From positions 24,941 to 88,940 of the forward strand of contig NZ_PJBP01000119.1 of assembly GCF_002836415.1 (NCBI RefSeq): 64,000 bases of DNA, given 5' to 3'. This document shows positions 9,150 to 18,044 of this stretch, in pieces. The position numbers were made by a program, and so were the translations under genes. The notes under the pieces were generated by a model. The model was not told where the DNA came from, did not search any database, and was given only the letters and a program-made list of their open reading frames with translations. Position 1 is the first letter of the stretch, and each line of letters starts with the position of its first letter. The stretch is from Psychromonas sp. MB-3u-54. GTDB taxonomy: Bacteria > Pseudomonadota > Gammaproteobacteria > Enterobacterales > Psychromonadaceae.

Positions 9150-10247
9150 ATGGCTGAACCGTTAAAAAATGTGTATAGCAAGGTCTTTATTATTGATCTT
9201 GCCGATCAACTTTTAGCGGTTTATCCCGACTTTTGTTGTATTTCCTTTCAAGAATTTATATTTGATGCAAAGTGGGACGATAAAGCGTTGAAGGCGCGTA
9301 TCAGAACCATCACCCATGCCCTGCATCTTTTTTTGCCCGCGCCTTTTGAGCAAAGCATCGTCATTTTGAAAAAAATAGCCCCCCGATTTGGCGGTTTAGA
9401 GGCGCTTTTTTTTCCTGATTTTGTTGAAAAATATGGCTTGGAAAATTACCAGACGTCGCTGCAGGCGCTTGAATTTTTTACTCGTTACTCAAGCGCAGAG
9501 TACGCTGTCCGGCCCTTTATCCTTAAATACCCCGAGGCGATGATGGCACAGATGTTTATCTGGAGCCAATCCGATAATGAACATGTGCGGCGCCTTGCAT
9601 CGGAAGGTTGCCGGCCGCGTCTGCCCTGGGCCTTCGCGTTATCTGAATTTAAAAAAGATCCGCAGCCCTTGTTAATCATTCTTGAACAATTAAAAGATGA
9701 TCATAGCGAATATGTACGTCGCAGTGTGGCCAACAACCTGAATGATATTAGCAAGGATAATCCGGCTGTTGTTATAAAGGTTGCGCAACGCTGGTTACGG
9801 GAAAAATATAACGTTAATAACAACAATCTTGCTAACAGGCAGCGACTGGTTAAACATGCCTGCCGGGGATTATTAAAGCAGGCAAATCCTATTATATTAT
9901 CCTTATTTGGCTTCCACCAACCTGAAAACATAAAAATCAACGCCTTTAAAGTGGATGATGTTGTCATAATGGGGGGGAAATTACTCTTTTCATTTAACCT
10001 AAGCAGCCAGGTTGCATTAGGAAAATTACGTGTTGAATTTGCAATTGATTTTATGAAAAAAAATGGCAGTTTAGCCGCTAAAATTTTCCAAATTTCAGAA
10101 TCAACTATCACCACAAACAGTAAACAAGTCTCTAAGCAGTTTGATTTTAAAAAAATATCAACCCGCAAATACTACCCCGGCATGCATCACTTATCGGTTA
10201 TTGTTAATGGCCGGTTATTATCCAAGAAAGTCTTTATTCTAAAATAA
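9150..10247 (+). CDS. AlkC-type DNA alkylation repair glycosylase with C-terminal Ig-like domain
   Basis: A 365-residue protein starting MAEPLKN, as in AlkC proteins, with GAGGAA before the ATG. Residues ~20-245 are helical HEAT-like repeats with family blocks ASEGCRPRLPWA and YVRRSVANNLNDISKDNP. Residues ~255-365 are beta-rich, fitting the immunoglobulin-like domain known in one AlkC subgroup. AlkC enzymes excise cationic alkylated bases such as 3-methyladenine without flipping the base. The C-terminal domain assignment is inferred from predicted beta content. It follows yafJ by 51 bases and could be co-transcribed. Confidence 0.82.
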   Translation: MAEPLKNVYSKVFIIDLADQLLAVYPDFCCISFQEFIFDAKWDDKALKARIRTITHALHLFLPAPFEQSIVILKKIAPRFGGLEALFFPDFVEKYGLENYQTSLQALEFFTRYSSAEYAVRPFILKYPEAMMAQMFIWSQSDNEHVRRLASEGCRPRLPWAFALSEFKKDPQPLLIILEQLKDDHSEYVRRSVANNLNDISKDNPAVVIKVAQRWLREKYNVNNNNLANRQRLVKHACRGLLKQANPIILSLFGFHQPENIKINAFKVDDVVIMGGKLLFSFNLSSQVALGKLRVEFAIDFMKKNGSLAAKIFQISESTITTNSKQVSKQFDFKKISTRKYYPGMHHLSVIVNGRLLSKKVFILK

Positions 10248-10871
10248 CGGCTAATCTGCCCATTTACCTCTGAAAGCCAATTCTAAGGCTTATTTTTCAA
10301 TTGCTTGCGTTTTTAGGTTGTTCTGGGTTGTTTTTCATACAGCACTGCCAGTTTATTACTTCCTTTAATAATTTATTCTGATCTTTTCCCTTATAAACTG
10401 CTATATTGCGACCACTTAATTTGACGGTGAGGATATAACTGTCTCTCCCAGTACGTCTGTGATGGCAATACCCTCGATCAATACCCGTCATGTAAAGGTC
10501 ATTTTAAGTACGCAAAAAATGCCAGACTTATCTAAAAAGAGCAGATTGTTTATACTTTTTTCTGCATTTCTTTAGCCGTTCATAAAAATTGTTCCTGCTT
10601 ATTCTTTTCCAGCAAAAACAACCTGTTAATTTCTTTAATGTGACAGGCAGGCTGCGTGGTGAGTTATCGGCTGTATTTTTAAAATAAGCGCTGACAATGC
10701 TGATAAAAAATTGCTTAAACAATATAACTGCTTCTATATTTTATTTTAAAGGTGACATTTTTTATTGCGTACTCTCAAATAATAATTAAAAAAGGGAGGT
10801 GACAATAAGGTTACCAGCAAAAGCGGCTGAAAATGTGTCAATCAATGGGGCATTATTAACTAAGGGATAAC

Positions 10872-10926
10872 AGGGCGCACTTGTATTAGTGGCTTTAAAG
10901 GTCTTTTATAGCGCCCTCTAATACAA
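10872..10926 (+). promoter_or_regulatory. Two interleaved perfect inverted repeats (order A-B-A'-B')
   Basis: Arm A is AGGGCGC (10872-10878) and arm B is TTGTATTAG (10881-10889). Their exact complements follow back to back: A' GCGCCCT (10911-10917) and B' CTAATACAA (10918-10926). The two helices cannot nest, so a transcript would form either one or the other, or possibly a pseudoknot. The site lies about 145 bases upstream of the dicarboxylate symporter start. As DNA it could also be a double operator. Confidence 0.6.
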
Positions 10927-10962
10927 TCATTTTATTTTGTGACACTTATTTAATGCTGAGAG

Positions 10963-11003
10963 AATTAACAATTAACAATTAACAATTAACAATTAACAAT
11001 TAA
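10963..11003 (+). repeat. Heptamer tandem repeat (AATTAAC) x5 plus a partial sixth
   Basis: Five perfect AATTAAC units run from 10963 to 10997, followed by AATTAAT. The array ends 66 bases before the symporter start codon, where slippage would change promoter or leader spacing. Confidence 0.95.
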
Positions 11004-11069
11004 TCAATGTCTTTAGTCTATAACAGGGCATATTTGCCGACAATAATAATTAATCGACAAGGAGTTAAC

Positions 11070-12413
11070 ATGACAGAAAAAAAACAAAAAATGTCGCTCA
11101 CTAAACGTGTTCTACTGGGGATGTTTATTGGTATTATGACGGGTTTTTTAATCCGTACATTTGCAGCTGATAATGTGTTTGTTAATGAATATATTGTGAA
11201 TGGATTCTTTGAAGTGGGCGGGAAAATATTCATCGCCAGCTTGAAAATGTTAGTGGTGCCGCTTATTTTTGTATCATTAGTCTGCGGAACCAGTTCATTA
11301 AAAGATATTTCAACTCTGGGGCGTTTGGGCGGGAAAACCGTTGCTTTTTATCTGATGACCACCGCGATTGCTATTACTTTCGCAATTATTATGGGTAATA
11401 TCTTTGAACCCGGTGTTGGTATTGATCTTTCCAGCGCAACCAGTTACGCATCATCGGAAGCGCCTTCATTATCCTCTGTTATTATTAACATGTTCCCTAC
11501 CAATCCCGTTAATGCTATGGCCGAGGGCAACACCTTACAAATTATTGTTTTTGCTATTTTGTTTGGTATCGCTGTCAGTGCTTCCGGTAAACCCGGTGCG
11601 CGTATCGCAGCTTTTTTTGTTGATCTTAATGACGTGATCATGAAGCTGGTTGTGATGTTAATGAATATTGCACCCTACGGTGTGTTTTTCCTGATGGCGA
11701 AATTATTTACGGAAATCGGATTAGATGCGATTAGTAATTTATTAAGTTACTTTTTAGTGCTTTCTGCGACCTTATTGCTGCATGGTTTAATCACCTACGG
11801 TATTTGCTTTAAAGTCTTTACCGGTCTTAATCCCATCACCTTTTTAAAGAAAATGGAAACGGCTATCACCTTTGCTTTTTCAACGGCATCATCAAATGCA
11901 ACTATTCCTGTCACCCTTGAAACCGCCACTAAGCATTTAGGTATTTCTAATAAAGTGGCCTCATTTACGGTGCCGCTGGGCGCTACCATTAATATGGATG
12001 GCACTGCTATTATGCAGGGGGTTGCGACTGTCTTTATCGCACAAGCCTTTAATATTGATTTGTCGTTAGCTGATTACGGTGCGGTGATACTCACTGCAAC
12101 ACTTGCATCTGTTGGCACAGCGGGTGTACCCGGTGTTGGACTGATCATGCTGGCGATGGTACTTAATCAAGTGGGTCTGCCGGTTGAGGGGATTGCGATT
12201 ATTATGGGTGTCGACAGATTGTTAGATATGATCCGTACGGCTGTTAATATTACGGGCGACTGTGTTGTTACCTGTATTGTCGCTAAATCCGAGGGTGAAA
12301 TGGACATTGATGTGTTTAATGATCCTAAGGCGGGTGATAAAGATGAAGAATTACGTCTTCATAAATTAGGGGTCGAGGCTGAAGCCGAAGCCGAAAGATT
12401 AAGAAACGCATAA
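11070..12413 (+). CDS. Sodium/proton:dicarboxylate or glutamate symporter (DAACS family)
   Basis: The ATG at 11070, with ACAAGGAG seven bases upstream, gives 447 residues; an earlier in-frame ATG at 11007 has no ribosome site. About eight membrane segments are visible. The family's first re-entrant loop appears as FSTASSNATIPVT, the cation site as NMDGTA, and the second loop region as TAGVPGVG. DAACS carriers (GltP, DctA) import glutamate, aspartate or C4-dicarboxylates with Na+ or H+. The substrate is not decidable from sequence alone. The tail is charged and rich in Glu and Ala. A good terminator follows. Confidence 0.9.
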   Translation: MTEKKQKMSLTKRVLLGMFIGIMTGFLIRTFAADNVFVNEYIVNGFFEVGGKIFIASLKMLVVPLIFVSLVCGTSSLKDISTLGRLGGKTVAFYLMTTAIAITFAIIMGNIFEPGVGIDLSSATSYASSEAPSLSSVIINMFPTNPVNAMAEGNTLQIIVFAILFGIAVSASGKPGARIAAFFVDLNDVIMKLVVMLMNIAPYGVFFLMAKLFTEIGLDAISNLLSYFLVLSATLLLHGLITYGICFKVFTGLNPITFLKKMETAITFAFSTASSNATIPVTLETATKHLGISNKVASFTVPLGATINMDGTAIMQGVATVFIAQAFNIDLSLADYGAVILTATLASVGTAGVPGVGLIMLAMVLNQVGLPVEGIAIIMGVDRLLDMIRTAVNITGDCVVTCIVAKSEGEMDIDVFNDPKAGDKDEELRLHKLGVEAEAEAERLRNA

Positions 12414-12428
12414 CGCGTTTGAAATAAC

Positions 12429-12466
12429 AGCCCCTTTAGCTTTATTTTCAGCGAAAGGGGCTTTTG
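12429..12466 (+). terminator. Rho-independent terminator after the symporter gene
   Basis: Arms AGCCCCTTT (12429-12437) and AAAGGGGCT (12454-12462) pair perfectly around a 16-nt loop and are followed by TTTGTTT. Confidence 0.9.
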
Positions 12467-12488
12467 TTTAGGTTTTAATCTTTAACCT

Positions 12489-12881
12489 TTATTCTTTAAC
12501 AAAGGCATCAATGATCGCACACTGGGCATTTTCATCACCATGGCACTGTTTGGAAATTTCTTTCAGGCTGTTTAATAAAATTTGTTGTTGATCTATCCGG
12601 TGCTGTAACTCTTCTATTTTTTGCAATGTAATTGCTTTTACATCTGCGCTGCTGCGGGTTTTATTTTCAGATAATAACAATAATGCTTTGCTCTCCTTTA
12701 AGTTAAAACCTGCCTCTTTGGTTCTTTTAATAAAATCTAAACGTTTGATTAACGATTCCGGGTAACAACGGTAATCATTTTCACTGCGTGGCGGGTGAGG
12801 GATCAAACCTATTTGTTCATAATGGCGGATTGATTTAACCGATAACCCCGTTACTTTTGCTGCTTGACCGATAGATAACAT
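12489..12881 (-). CDS. cueR: CueR-type copper-responsive MerR regulator
   Basis: A 130-residue MerR-family protein. The N-terminal winged helix begins MLSIGQAAKVTGLSVKSIRHYE, a long dimerisation helix follows, and the C-terminal metal loop CHGDENAQC holds the two cysteines spaced as in CueR, with Ile-Ile-Asp after it. CueR binds Cu(I) or Ag(I) and activates copA by untwisting a promoter with a 19-bp spacer. Exactly such a promoter lies upstream of copA. The gene is directly downstream of copA on the same strand, 105 bases away. Confidence 0.92.
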   Translation of the reverse strand: MLSIGQAAKVTGLSVKSIRHYEQIGLIPHPPRSENDYRCYPESLIKRLDFIKRTKEAGFNLKESKALLLLSENKTRSSADVKAITLQKIEELQHRIDQQQILLNSLKEISKQCHGDENAQCAIIDAFVKE

Positions 12882-12935
12882 AAAGTGCCCGTTACTGCTT
12901 GTTGAAATGAGGTGAAATTTTTAATTAACCATCTG

Positions 12936-12975
12936 CCTGTTATCTATCCTATCCTATCCTATTGGATAGATAACA
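12936..12975. promoter_or_regulatory. 13-bp inverted repeat between copA and cueR
   Basis: Arms 12936-12948 and 12963-12975 are perfect complements (CTGTTATCTATCC and its mirror). The loop contains two more TATCC pentamers, so the left arm is continued as a short tandem repeat. No T-run follows on either strand. It may stabilise or process the copA-cueR transcript, or act as a weak terminator. Confidence 0.6.
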
Positions 12976-12986
12976 GCATAAATACT

Positions 12987-15371
12987 TTATTTAAAACGTT
13001 TTAACAGTAAAGAGTTGCTTAATACGGTAATACTCGACAAAGCCATTGCACCGCCTGCGATAGCTGGATTTAAATAACCTAAGGCTGCTGCCGGAATAGC
13101 GACCGTATTGAAAATAAATGCCCAAAAGAGATTTTGCTGTATTTTACGCCAGGTGGCTTTAGATATATCAATCGCTAACGCCACTAAACGCGGGTCATTG
13201 CGCATCAGGGTGATAGAGGCACTTTCTTTGGCCACATCACTGCCGGTGCCCATTGCGATACTTACGTCGGCTTGCGCAAGCGCCGGTGCATCATTCACCC
13301 CGTCTCCCACCATTGCAACTTGTTTACTGTTTTGTAAAAGGGTTAACTTTTCAAGTTTCTGCTTAGGTTTTAATTCGCCAAAACTGCTGTTCATCTGCAG
13401 TTGTTGACTGATATGCTCAACCACACTTTTTTTATCGCCACTCAGCATTATTGTCTCTAAGCCCCGGCCCTGCAGTTGTTGAATTGCTTCGGCGCTTTCC
13501 GGGCGAAGTGTATCTTCGATACTGACATAGCCTAAAAACACCCCATCGGATGCGACATAGACAATACTGCCCGTGGCTGCTTTTTGCTTATCGACTAAGC
13601 CTTCCGGCAACTTAACCGAAAAATGATTCATCAAACTAAGATTGCCCGCGACTAACAATTTTCCTGAAACGGTTCCCTGAATACCCTGGCCCCCGATAGC
13701 TTGTACCTCACTCGCGTCTAAGTGGCTGATGGCTTTTTTTTCACAGTGATTTTTAATGGCATTGGCAATGGGATGTTTACTGCCCGTTTGCAGGGAATTT
13801 AACAAACTCAGCAGAGTGTTATCATCTTGATTTACGCTATAAATAGCACTTATTTTACCTTTTCCCTGCGTTAATGTACCGGTTTTATCAAAGATAATGG
13901 TTTGTAATTTATAGGCTTTTTGCAGCGTATTGATATCTTTAATCAATATTCCTTTTTGCGCTGCAACGCCGGTGCCGACAACCACAGCCGTGGGCGTAGC
14001 AAGGCCGAGTGCACAGGGGCAGGCGATAACTAAGACGGCGACGGCACTGATTAAGGCTTGTTGAAAATCACCGATCAACAGATACCAGATTAAAAATGTG
14101 ATTGTCGCAATAAGCAAAACAACGGGCACAAAAATAGCACTGATTTTATCAACCAGTTGCATAATAGGGGCTTTACTCATTTGTGCATTTTCAACCAAGG
14201 AAATGATTTTACTGAGGCTGGTGGATTCTCCCACTGCCGTTGTTTTGATTAATAACACTCCCTCACCGTTAATACTGCCTGCAATGACCGGATCATTATT
14301 CTGTTTTATGACCGGCTTACTCTCACCGGTTAATAAAGATTCATCCAGGTAACTTTGACCTTCAATGACTAAGCCATCGACGGCGACTTTTTCGCCAATC
14401 GCGACTTGTACTAAATCCCCAAGTTGCACTTCATCAATATTAACATCAATAAAAATTTTGCCTTTTTTAACCTTGGCCGTATCCGGACGTAATGCGGCCA
14501 ATGCGTTAATTGCACTGGTTGTACTTTGTTTGGCGCGATGCTCTAAATATTTACCCAGAGTCACAAGAGTGATGACCATGGCACTTGATTCAAAATAAAG
14601 AGGCTGATTTAAGCTGCCTAAAAAAATAACTAAACTGTAAAAATAGGCGGAACTGGTTCCCAGTATAACTAATACATCCATATTGGTACTGTAGTTTTTT
14701 AAACTAAGCCATGCCCCCTTATAAAAACGGGCGCCGATAATAAATTGTACCGGGGTGGCTAAGGTAAATTCTAACCAGGCAGGTAACAGGGAGATAGGGT
14801 TGTTAAAAAACATGCTTATCATGTTCACCAAAAAGGGCAGGCTCAGCAAAATAGAGAGCGTTAAGGTGAGCAGCGCTTTTTTATCCGCGGATTTTTGTTT
14901 TGCTACTTTTAATGCATTTTCAGCTTTAAGGTTTTGTTTCGATGAAATACTCAAAGTGTAGGGGATTAATGATGAAAAAGTATCAATATCCGTTTTGCTT
15001 AATGCTGCCCTGATCGTTTGAACCTGCACTTTTTCAGTCGCAAAATTAGCTTGAGCATTTAATACTAAGGTTTGCGCATTAAGCATCTTAGTGGTTGTAT
15101 TAGCGCAATTTGCGCAGTTCCAACCTTCGGCTGTTAAGAGAATAGTTTCAGTATCTGTTTGATAACCTTTCTGCTCTAACAGTTCCATAATGGCATTGAG
15201 CGTATTTTTATGATCAAGCTCCGGGTCAAAACTTATTCGCGCAGCTTCTAATGCAAAATTGACTTGCGATTCGATCCCTTTTATCTCATTTAATGCAGAC
15301 TGCAGTCGACTTGCACAGCCGGCACAGTTCATGCCATAGACAGGCAGTTTTAACGTGAATGAATTTGTCAT
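12987..15371 (-). CDS. copA: Copper-exporting P-type ATPase CopA
   Basis: A P1B-type ATPase of 794 residues. Two N-terminal metal-binding domains carry MNCAGC (near residue 15) and NCANC (near residue 86). The membrane metal site is CPC in VIACPCALGLATP, the phosphorylation site is DKTGTLT, the nucleotide domain has GSKHPIANAI, and the hinge is GDGVNDAPA. It exports Cu(I) from the cytosol across the inner membrane. AAGGA precedes the ATG. A CueR-type promoter lies just upstream and cueR is the next gene. Copper traffic also matters to the nos operon elsewhere in the window. Confidence 0.96.
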   Translation of the reverse strand: MTNSFTLKLPVYGMNCAGCASRLQSALNEIKGIESQVNFALEAARISFDPELDHKNTLNAIMELLEQKGYQTDTETILLTAEGWNCANCANTTTKMLNAQTLVLNAQANFATEKVQVQTIRAALSKTDIDTFSSLIPYTLSISSKQNLKAENALKVAKQKSADKKALLTLTLSILLSLPFLVNMISMFFNNPISLLPAWLEFTLATPVQFIIGARFYKGAWLSLKNYSTNMDVLVILGTSSAYFYSLVIFLGSLNQPLYFESSAMVITLVTLGKYLEHRAKQSTTSAINALAALRPDTAKVKKGKIFIDVNIDEVQLGDLVQVAIGEKVAVDGLVIEGQSYLDESLLTGESKPVIKQNNDPVIAGSINGEGVLLIKTTAVGESTSLSKIISLVENAQMSKAPIMQLVDKISAIFVPVVLLIATITFLIWYLLIGDFQQALISAVAVLVIACPCALGLATPTAVVVGTGVAAQKGILIKDINTLQKAYKLQTIIFDKTGTLTQGKGKISAIYSVNQDDNTLLSLLNSLQTGSKHPIANAIKNHCEKKAISHLDASEVQAIGGQGIQGTVSGKLLVAGNLSLMNHFSVKLPEGLVDKQKAATGSIVYVASDGVFLGYVSIEDTLRPESAEAIQQLQGRGLETIMLSGDKKSVVEHISQQLQMNSSFGELKPKQKLEKLTLLQNSKQVAMVGDGVNDAPALAQADVSIAMGTGSDVAKESASITLMRNDPRLVALAIDISKATWRKIQQNLFWAFIFNTVAIPAAALGYLNPAIAGGAMALSSITVLSNSLLLKRFK

Positions 15372-15405
15372 GACAGATCCTTAACTTATTGGAGAAAACA
15401 TAAAC

Positions 15406-15436
15406 AGTTTAACTATTACCCTTAGGGTAAGGTCAA
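15406..15436 (-). promoter_or_regulatory. CueR-type copA promoter with 19-bp spacer and dyad
   Basis: On the minus strand a -35 box TTGACC (15431-15436) and a -10 box TAAACT (15406-15411) are separated by exactly 19 bases. The spacer holds the perfect dyad TTACCCTAAGGGTAA (15416-15430). A long spacer with a centred dyad is the hallmark of MerR-family activation. It lies about 35 bases upstream of copA. Confidence 0.9.
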
Positions 15437-16335
15437 TGTTATTCATGAATTTTTATCTCTTTTTTACATATCCGGCCTTTACGTGGTATCTATATAACCC
15501 AGTCAGTCCAAGGTCACTTAATCGGCAAGTGACAAATTTGAATGTTGGAATTTACGACAATGACCTGAAAGGCGTAGTGCAGTGTCATGAAGGGGCTAAG
15601 CTCTGCGCAGCACAAATATAGAATAGAAGGCTTCGTTTCGAAAATAGATAATAAGCATGCAAAAGCAATAATCAGCAGCATAACGCCCTTGCGAACGGAG
15701 AAAAGAGGGGGCTACGAATATCAGCCACTTTGTCAGGCCAGATTTAAAGCGAATTTGATTAATTAACACCTCACACTGTTTGCTTTTTCGGTGCTTTTTA
15801 AGTCCGTCATGCCGATTCAATCGTCATCTTTTTGCTGGCGGGTGATAAGGAAGAGGGGCGATAGCAACACTTTTTCCTAAAGTTAAAATCAACATTTTAA
15901 TATATATAGGTGAAATATTAAGCAAGTTAAAGGTGAAGGTATTTTAACAGGATAAAATCATCGACTCATAACGAACATCTTAAATATGTTTTAAAAACAA
16001 TGTAATACAACTTTTTAAAAATATTGCTGGTAAGCCGAAGTGCGTAATTTTATGATTATTTTCAATAATCTGAAAATTGTCCATCTTCCAATAGTGTAAT
16101 GAGTAGTGTAATTTATGCCAATGTTATCGATGGAAGCGGTAAATTTATAAAATTTGACAGGATGTCTCCGGGTAAAAACTATGAATTGCAAAGGGTTGCA
16201 ATTTTGTTGCCTCAGTCACGGGGAGTTAACCTTCTCTGTCACGATTTCACTTTCTGTTAAAGATGCTGATTCCGGAATCTTTACACTGATGAGTGAAATA
16301 TAAGGTAACAAATATTATTAAATTAGGGTAAAAAA
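15437..16335. other. Long region with no firmly supported gene
   Basis: About 900 bases. Two open frames at 15436-15621 (+) and 15596-15820 (-) overlap each other and resemble nothing I recognise. The stretch 15840-16090 is very AT-rich and shows no structure I can name. A short frame at 16099-16260 is listed separately. Confidence 0.5.
16099..16260 (+). CDS. Possible small protein (53 aa), unrecognised
   Basis: An ATG frame of 53 codons with a composition that looks coding: it starts MSSVIYANVIDGSGKFIKFD and ends with HDFTFC. There is no clear ribosome site, and the upstream DNA is AT-rich. It lies 75 bases before another small gene on the same strand. I do not recognise the family; it may be a fragment of a longer lost gene. 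Confidence 0.35.
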   Translation: MSSVIYANVIDGSGKFIKFDRMSPGKNYELQRVAILLPQSRGVNLLCHDFTFC

Positions 16336-16551
16336 ATGCAAAACAAGACAATCGAAGAGATTCAACTATCTGCTAGTCAGTTAGGTGATCTGAAAATTAT
16401 CGAAACGCTAACTTCATTCGCCATTAAAAAGACGCTAGAAGAGCATGAATTAAAAGTAAAATCCTGTTTGAATGCGATACTTGAAGAGCGTCACGGTTTG
16501 TCTGAGTTTGAACGTATTGAATCGTTGATTGAAAAGAAAATAGTTGCTTAA
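16336..16551 (+). CDS. Small helical protein of unknown function (71 aa)
   Basis: A 71-residue charged protein, probably all helical, with heptad-like leucines and many Glu and Lys residues. AGGG stands before the ATG. It is followed by an AT-rich hairpin and then dinB. I see no conserved motif. The regular amphipathic pattern and codon use support a real gene. Confidence 0.55.
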   Translation: MQNKTIEEIQLSASQLGDLKIIETLTSFAIKKTLEEHELKVKSCLNAILEERHGLSEFERIESLIEKKIVA

Positions 16552-16581
16552 TAATAGTTATTAGCAATTATCATTAAGCTG

Positions 16582-16611
16582 AGTATTTTTTATAATAAGT
16601 AAAAAAATACT
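16582..16611. terminator. AT-rich hairpin after the 71-aa gene
   Basis: Arms AGTATTTTTT (16582-16591) and AAAAAATACT (16602-16611) pair perfectly. The stem is AT-rich, so it is a weaker terminator candidate. Confidence 0.4.
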
Positions 16612-16719
16612 TGGCTTGTTCTTACTCTTATAACCTTCCTACCAGTCGTTTCAATAAAAAGCTGTTGCATTTTAAGCAAAAAAGCCCAAAATAAATTGTC
16701 TCTAAAACAGGTGGTTATT

Positions 16720-17820
16720 TTGTCTGATCTTTCCCTCCCTAAGCAACGCAAAATTATCCATGTCGATATGGATTGTTTTTTTGCTGCCGTGGAGATGCGT
16801 GATAATCCTCAATACAGAAATATCCCTTTAGCAATTGGCGGTAACAGCGAGCGCCGTGGCGTGCTTTCTACCTGTAATTATATCGCGCGTGAGTTTGGTC
16901 TTCATTCTGCCATGCCGAGCTTTAAGGCCAAAGAGTTATGTCCTGATTTAGTCATTATTCCGGGGAGAATGTCCGTTTATGTCGATATTTCTAAACACAT
17001 TAGATCCATTTTTTTTCGCTATACCTCTCTGGTAGAACCGCTTTCATTAGATGAAGCCTTTTTAGATGTCAGCGATTGTTCTTTATTTAAAGGCTCTGCG
17101 ACCTATATTGCTCAGGATATTCGCCGTGCTATTTTTGAAGAGCTAAATTTAACCGCCTCCGCTGGTATCGCTCCCTGCAAGTTTTTAGCAAAAATTGCTT
17201 CCGATGAAAATAAACCCGACGGGCAGTGTGTTATCACCCCCGATAAGGTGCCTGAATTTGTTAAAACATTAACCCTTAAAAAAATACCCGGCGTGGGCAA
17301 GGTCGCCCAGCAAAAATTGGCGCTCAAAGGACTGTTCACTTGTCAGGACGTCCAGCAGTATCGGCCCGAGCAGCTGCTGGGCGAATTCGGCAAGCTTGGT
17401 GAGGCATTAATTAATTTTAGCCAAGGCATTGATAATCGGGCGGTTGAGCCTAATCGTGTACGAAAATCCCTGGCGGTTGAGCATACCTTTGAAAAAGATT
17501 TACTCAATGAAGCGCAGTGTCTTGAAAAATTGGCACTATTTTATGATGAACTGCACAGACGTCTGCAAAAAGTACTCAAAGAAAAAATGATCAATAAAGT
17601 GGGGGTTAAAATTAAGTTTGGCGATTTCACCCAAAAAAGTGCCGAACGAAAATCGCCGGAATTATCCTTGCCTCTGTTAAAAATATTAATGCAGCATCTG
17701 TTAACCCAGAATCCTGATAAAACGGTGCGTTTATTAGGAATTTCCGTGGGTCTGGAGGAGCGTGGTGCAGACAATCAAAACAGTCTGCAACTGAGTTTTA
17801 TTGAAGATGGTTTTACTTAA
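16720..17820 (+). CDS. dinB: DNA polymerase IV (Y family)
   Basis: A TTG start at 16720 is chosen because AAAACAGGTGGTTAT precedes it, the same leader that stands before the ATG at 27626; an upstream TTG (16696) would place that ribosome site inside the gene. The product is about 366 residues. Catalytic blocks are VDMDCFFAAVE (first Asp pair), SLDEAFLDVS (Asp-Glu) and the helix-hairpin-helix IPGVGKVAQQKL. The C-terminus QLSF resembles a beta-clamp binding peptide. It performs error-prone translesion synthesis and is often SOS-induced; no clear LexA box was found. Confidence 0.93.
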   Translation: MSDLSLPKQRKIIHVDMDCFFAAVEMRDNPQYRNIPLAIGGNSERRGVLSTCNYIAREFGLHSAMPSFKAKELCPDLVIIPGRMSVYVDISKHIRSIFFRYTSLVEPLSLDEAFLDVSDCSLFKGSATYIAQDIRRAIFEELNLTASAGIAPCKFLAKIASDENKPDGQCVITPDKVPEFVKTLTLKKIPGVGKVAQQKLALKGLFTCQDVQQYRPEQLLGEFGKLGEALINFSQGIDNRAVEPNRVRKSLAVEHTFEKDLLNEAQCLEKLALFYDELHRRLQKVLKEKMINKVGVKIKFGDFTQKSAERKSPELSLPLLKILMQHLLTQNPDKTVRLLGISVGLEERGADNQNSLQLSFIEDGFT

Positions 17821-17825
17821 CTGCA

Positions 17826-18040
17826 AAGCGCTAAGCTGGAAAGCTGGAAAGCTTGAAGCTCGAAGCTCAAAATCTCGAAGCTCAAAGCTCAAAGCTCGAA
17901 GCTCAAAGCTCGAAGCTCAAAGCTCAAAGCTCGAAGCTCAAAGCTCGAAGCTCAAAGCTCGAAGCTCGAAGCTCGAAGCTCAAAATCTCGAATCTCGAAA
18001 TCTCGAAGCTCGAAATCTCGAAGCTCAAAAGCTCGAAGCA
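17826..18040. repeat. AGCT-core heptamer array between convergent dinB and marC
   Basis: About 215 bases of units of seven or eight bases such as GAAGCTC, AAAGCTC and GAATCTC. Almost every unit contains the palindrome AGCT. The array starts a few bases after the dinB stop and ends a few bases before the marC stop. Open frames inside it translate to monotonous KLEARSS-like peptides and are not genes. Confidence 0.95.
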
Positions 18041-18044
18041 TAGT

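Larger units (their letters stand above)
10248..11069. other. Long intergenic region with promoter-proximal repeats
   Basis: About 820 bases without a gene I can support. Two minus-strand frames of 64 codons (10297-10491 and 10528-10722) are open but lack ribosome sites and recognisable domains. The right third carries an interleaved inverted repeat (10872-10926) and a heptamer tandem repeat (10963-11003). The AAGGAG ribosome site of the symporter gene lies at about 11058-11064. Confidence 0.6.

Noticed and set aside
10297..10722. Two 64-codon minus-strand frames
   Set aside because: No ribosome sites or domains; they lie in AT-rich intergenic DNA.
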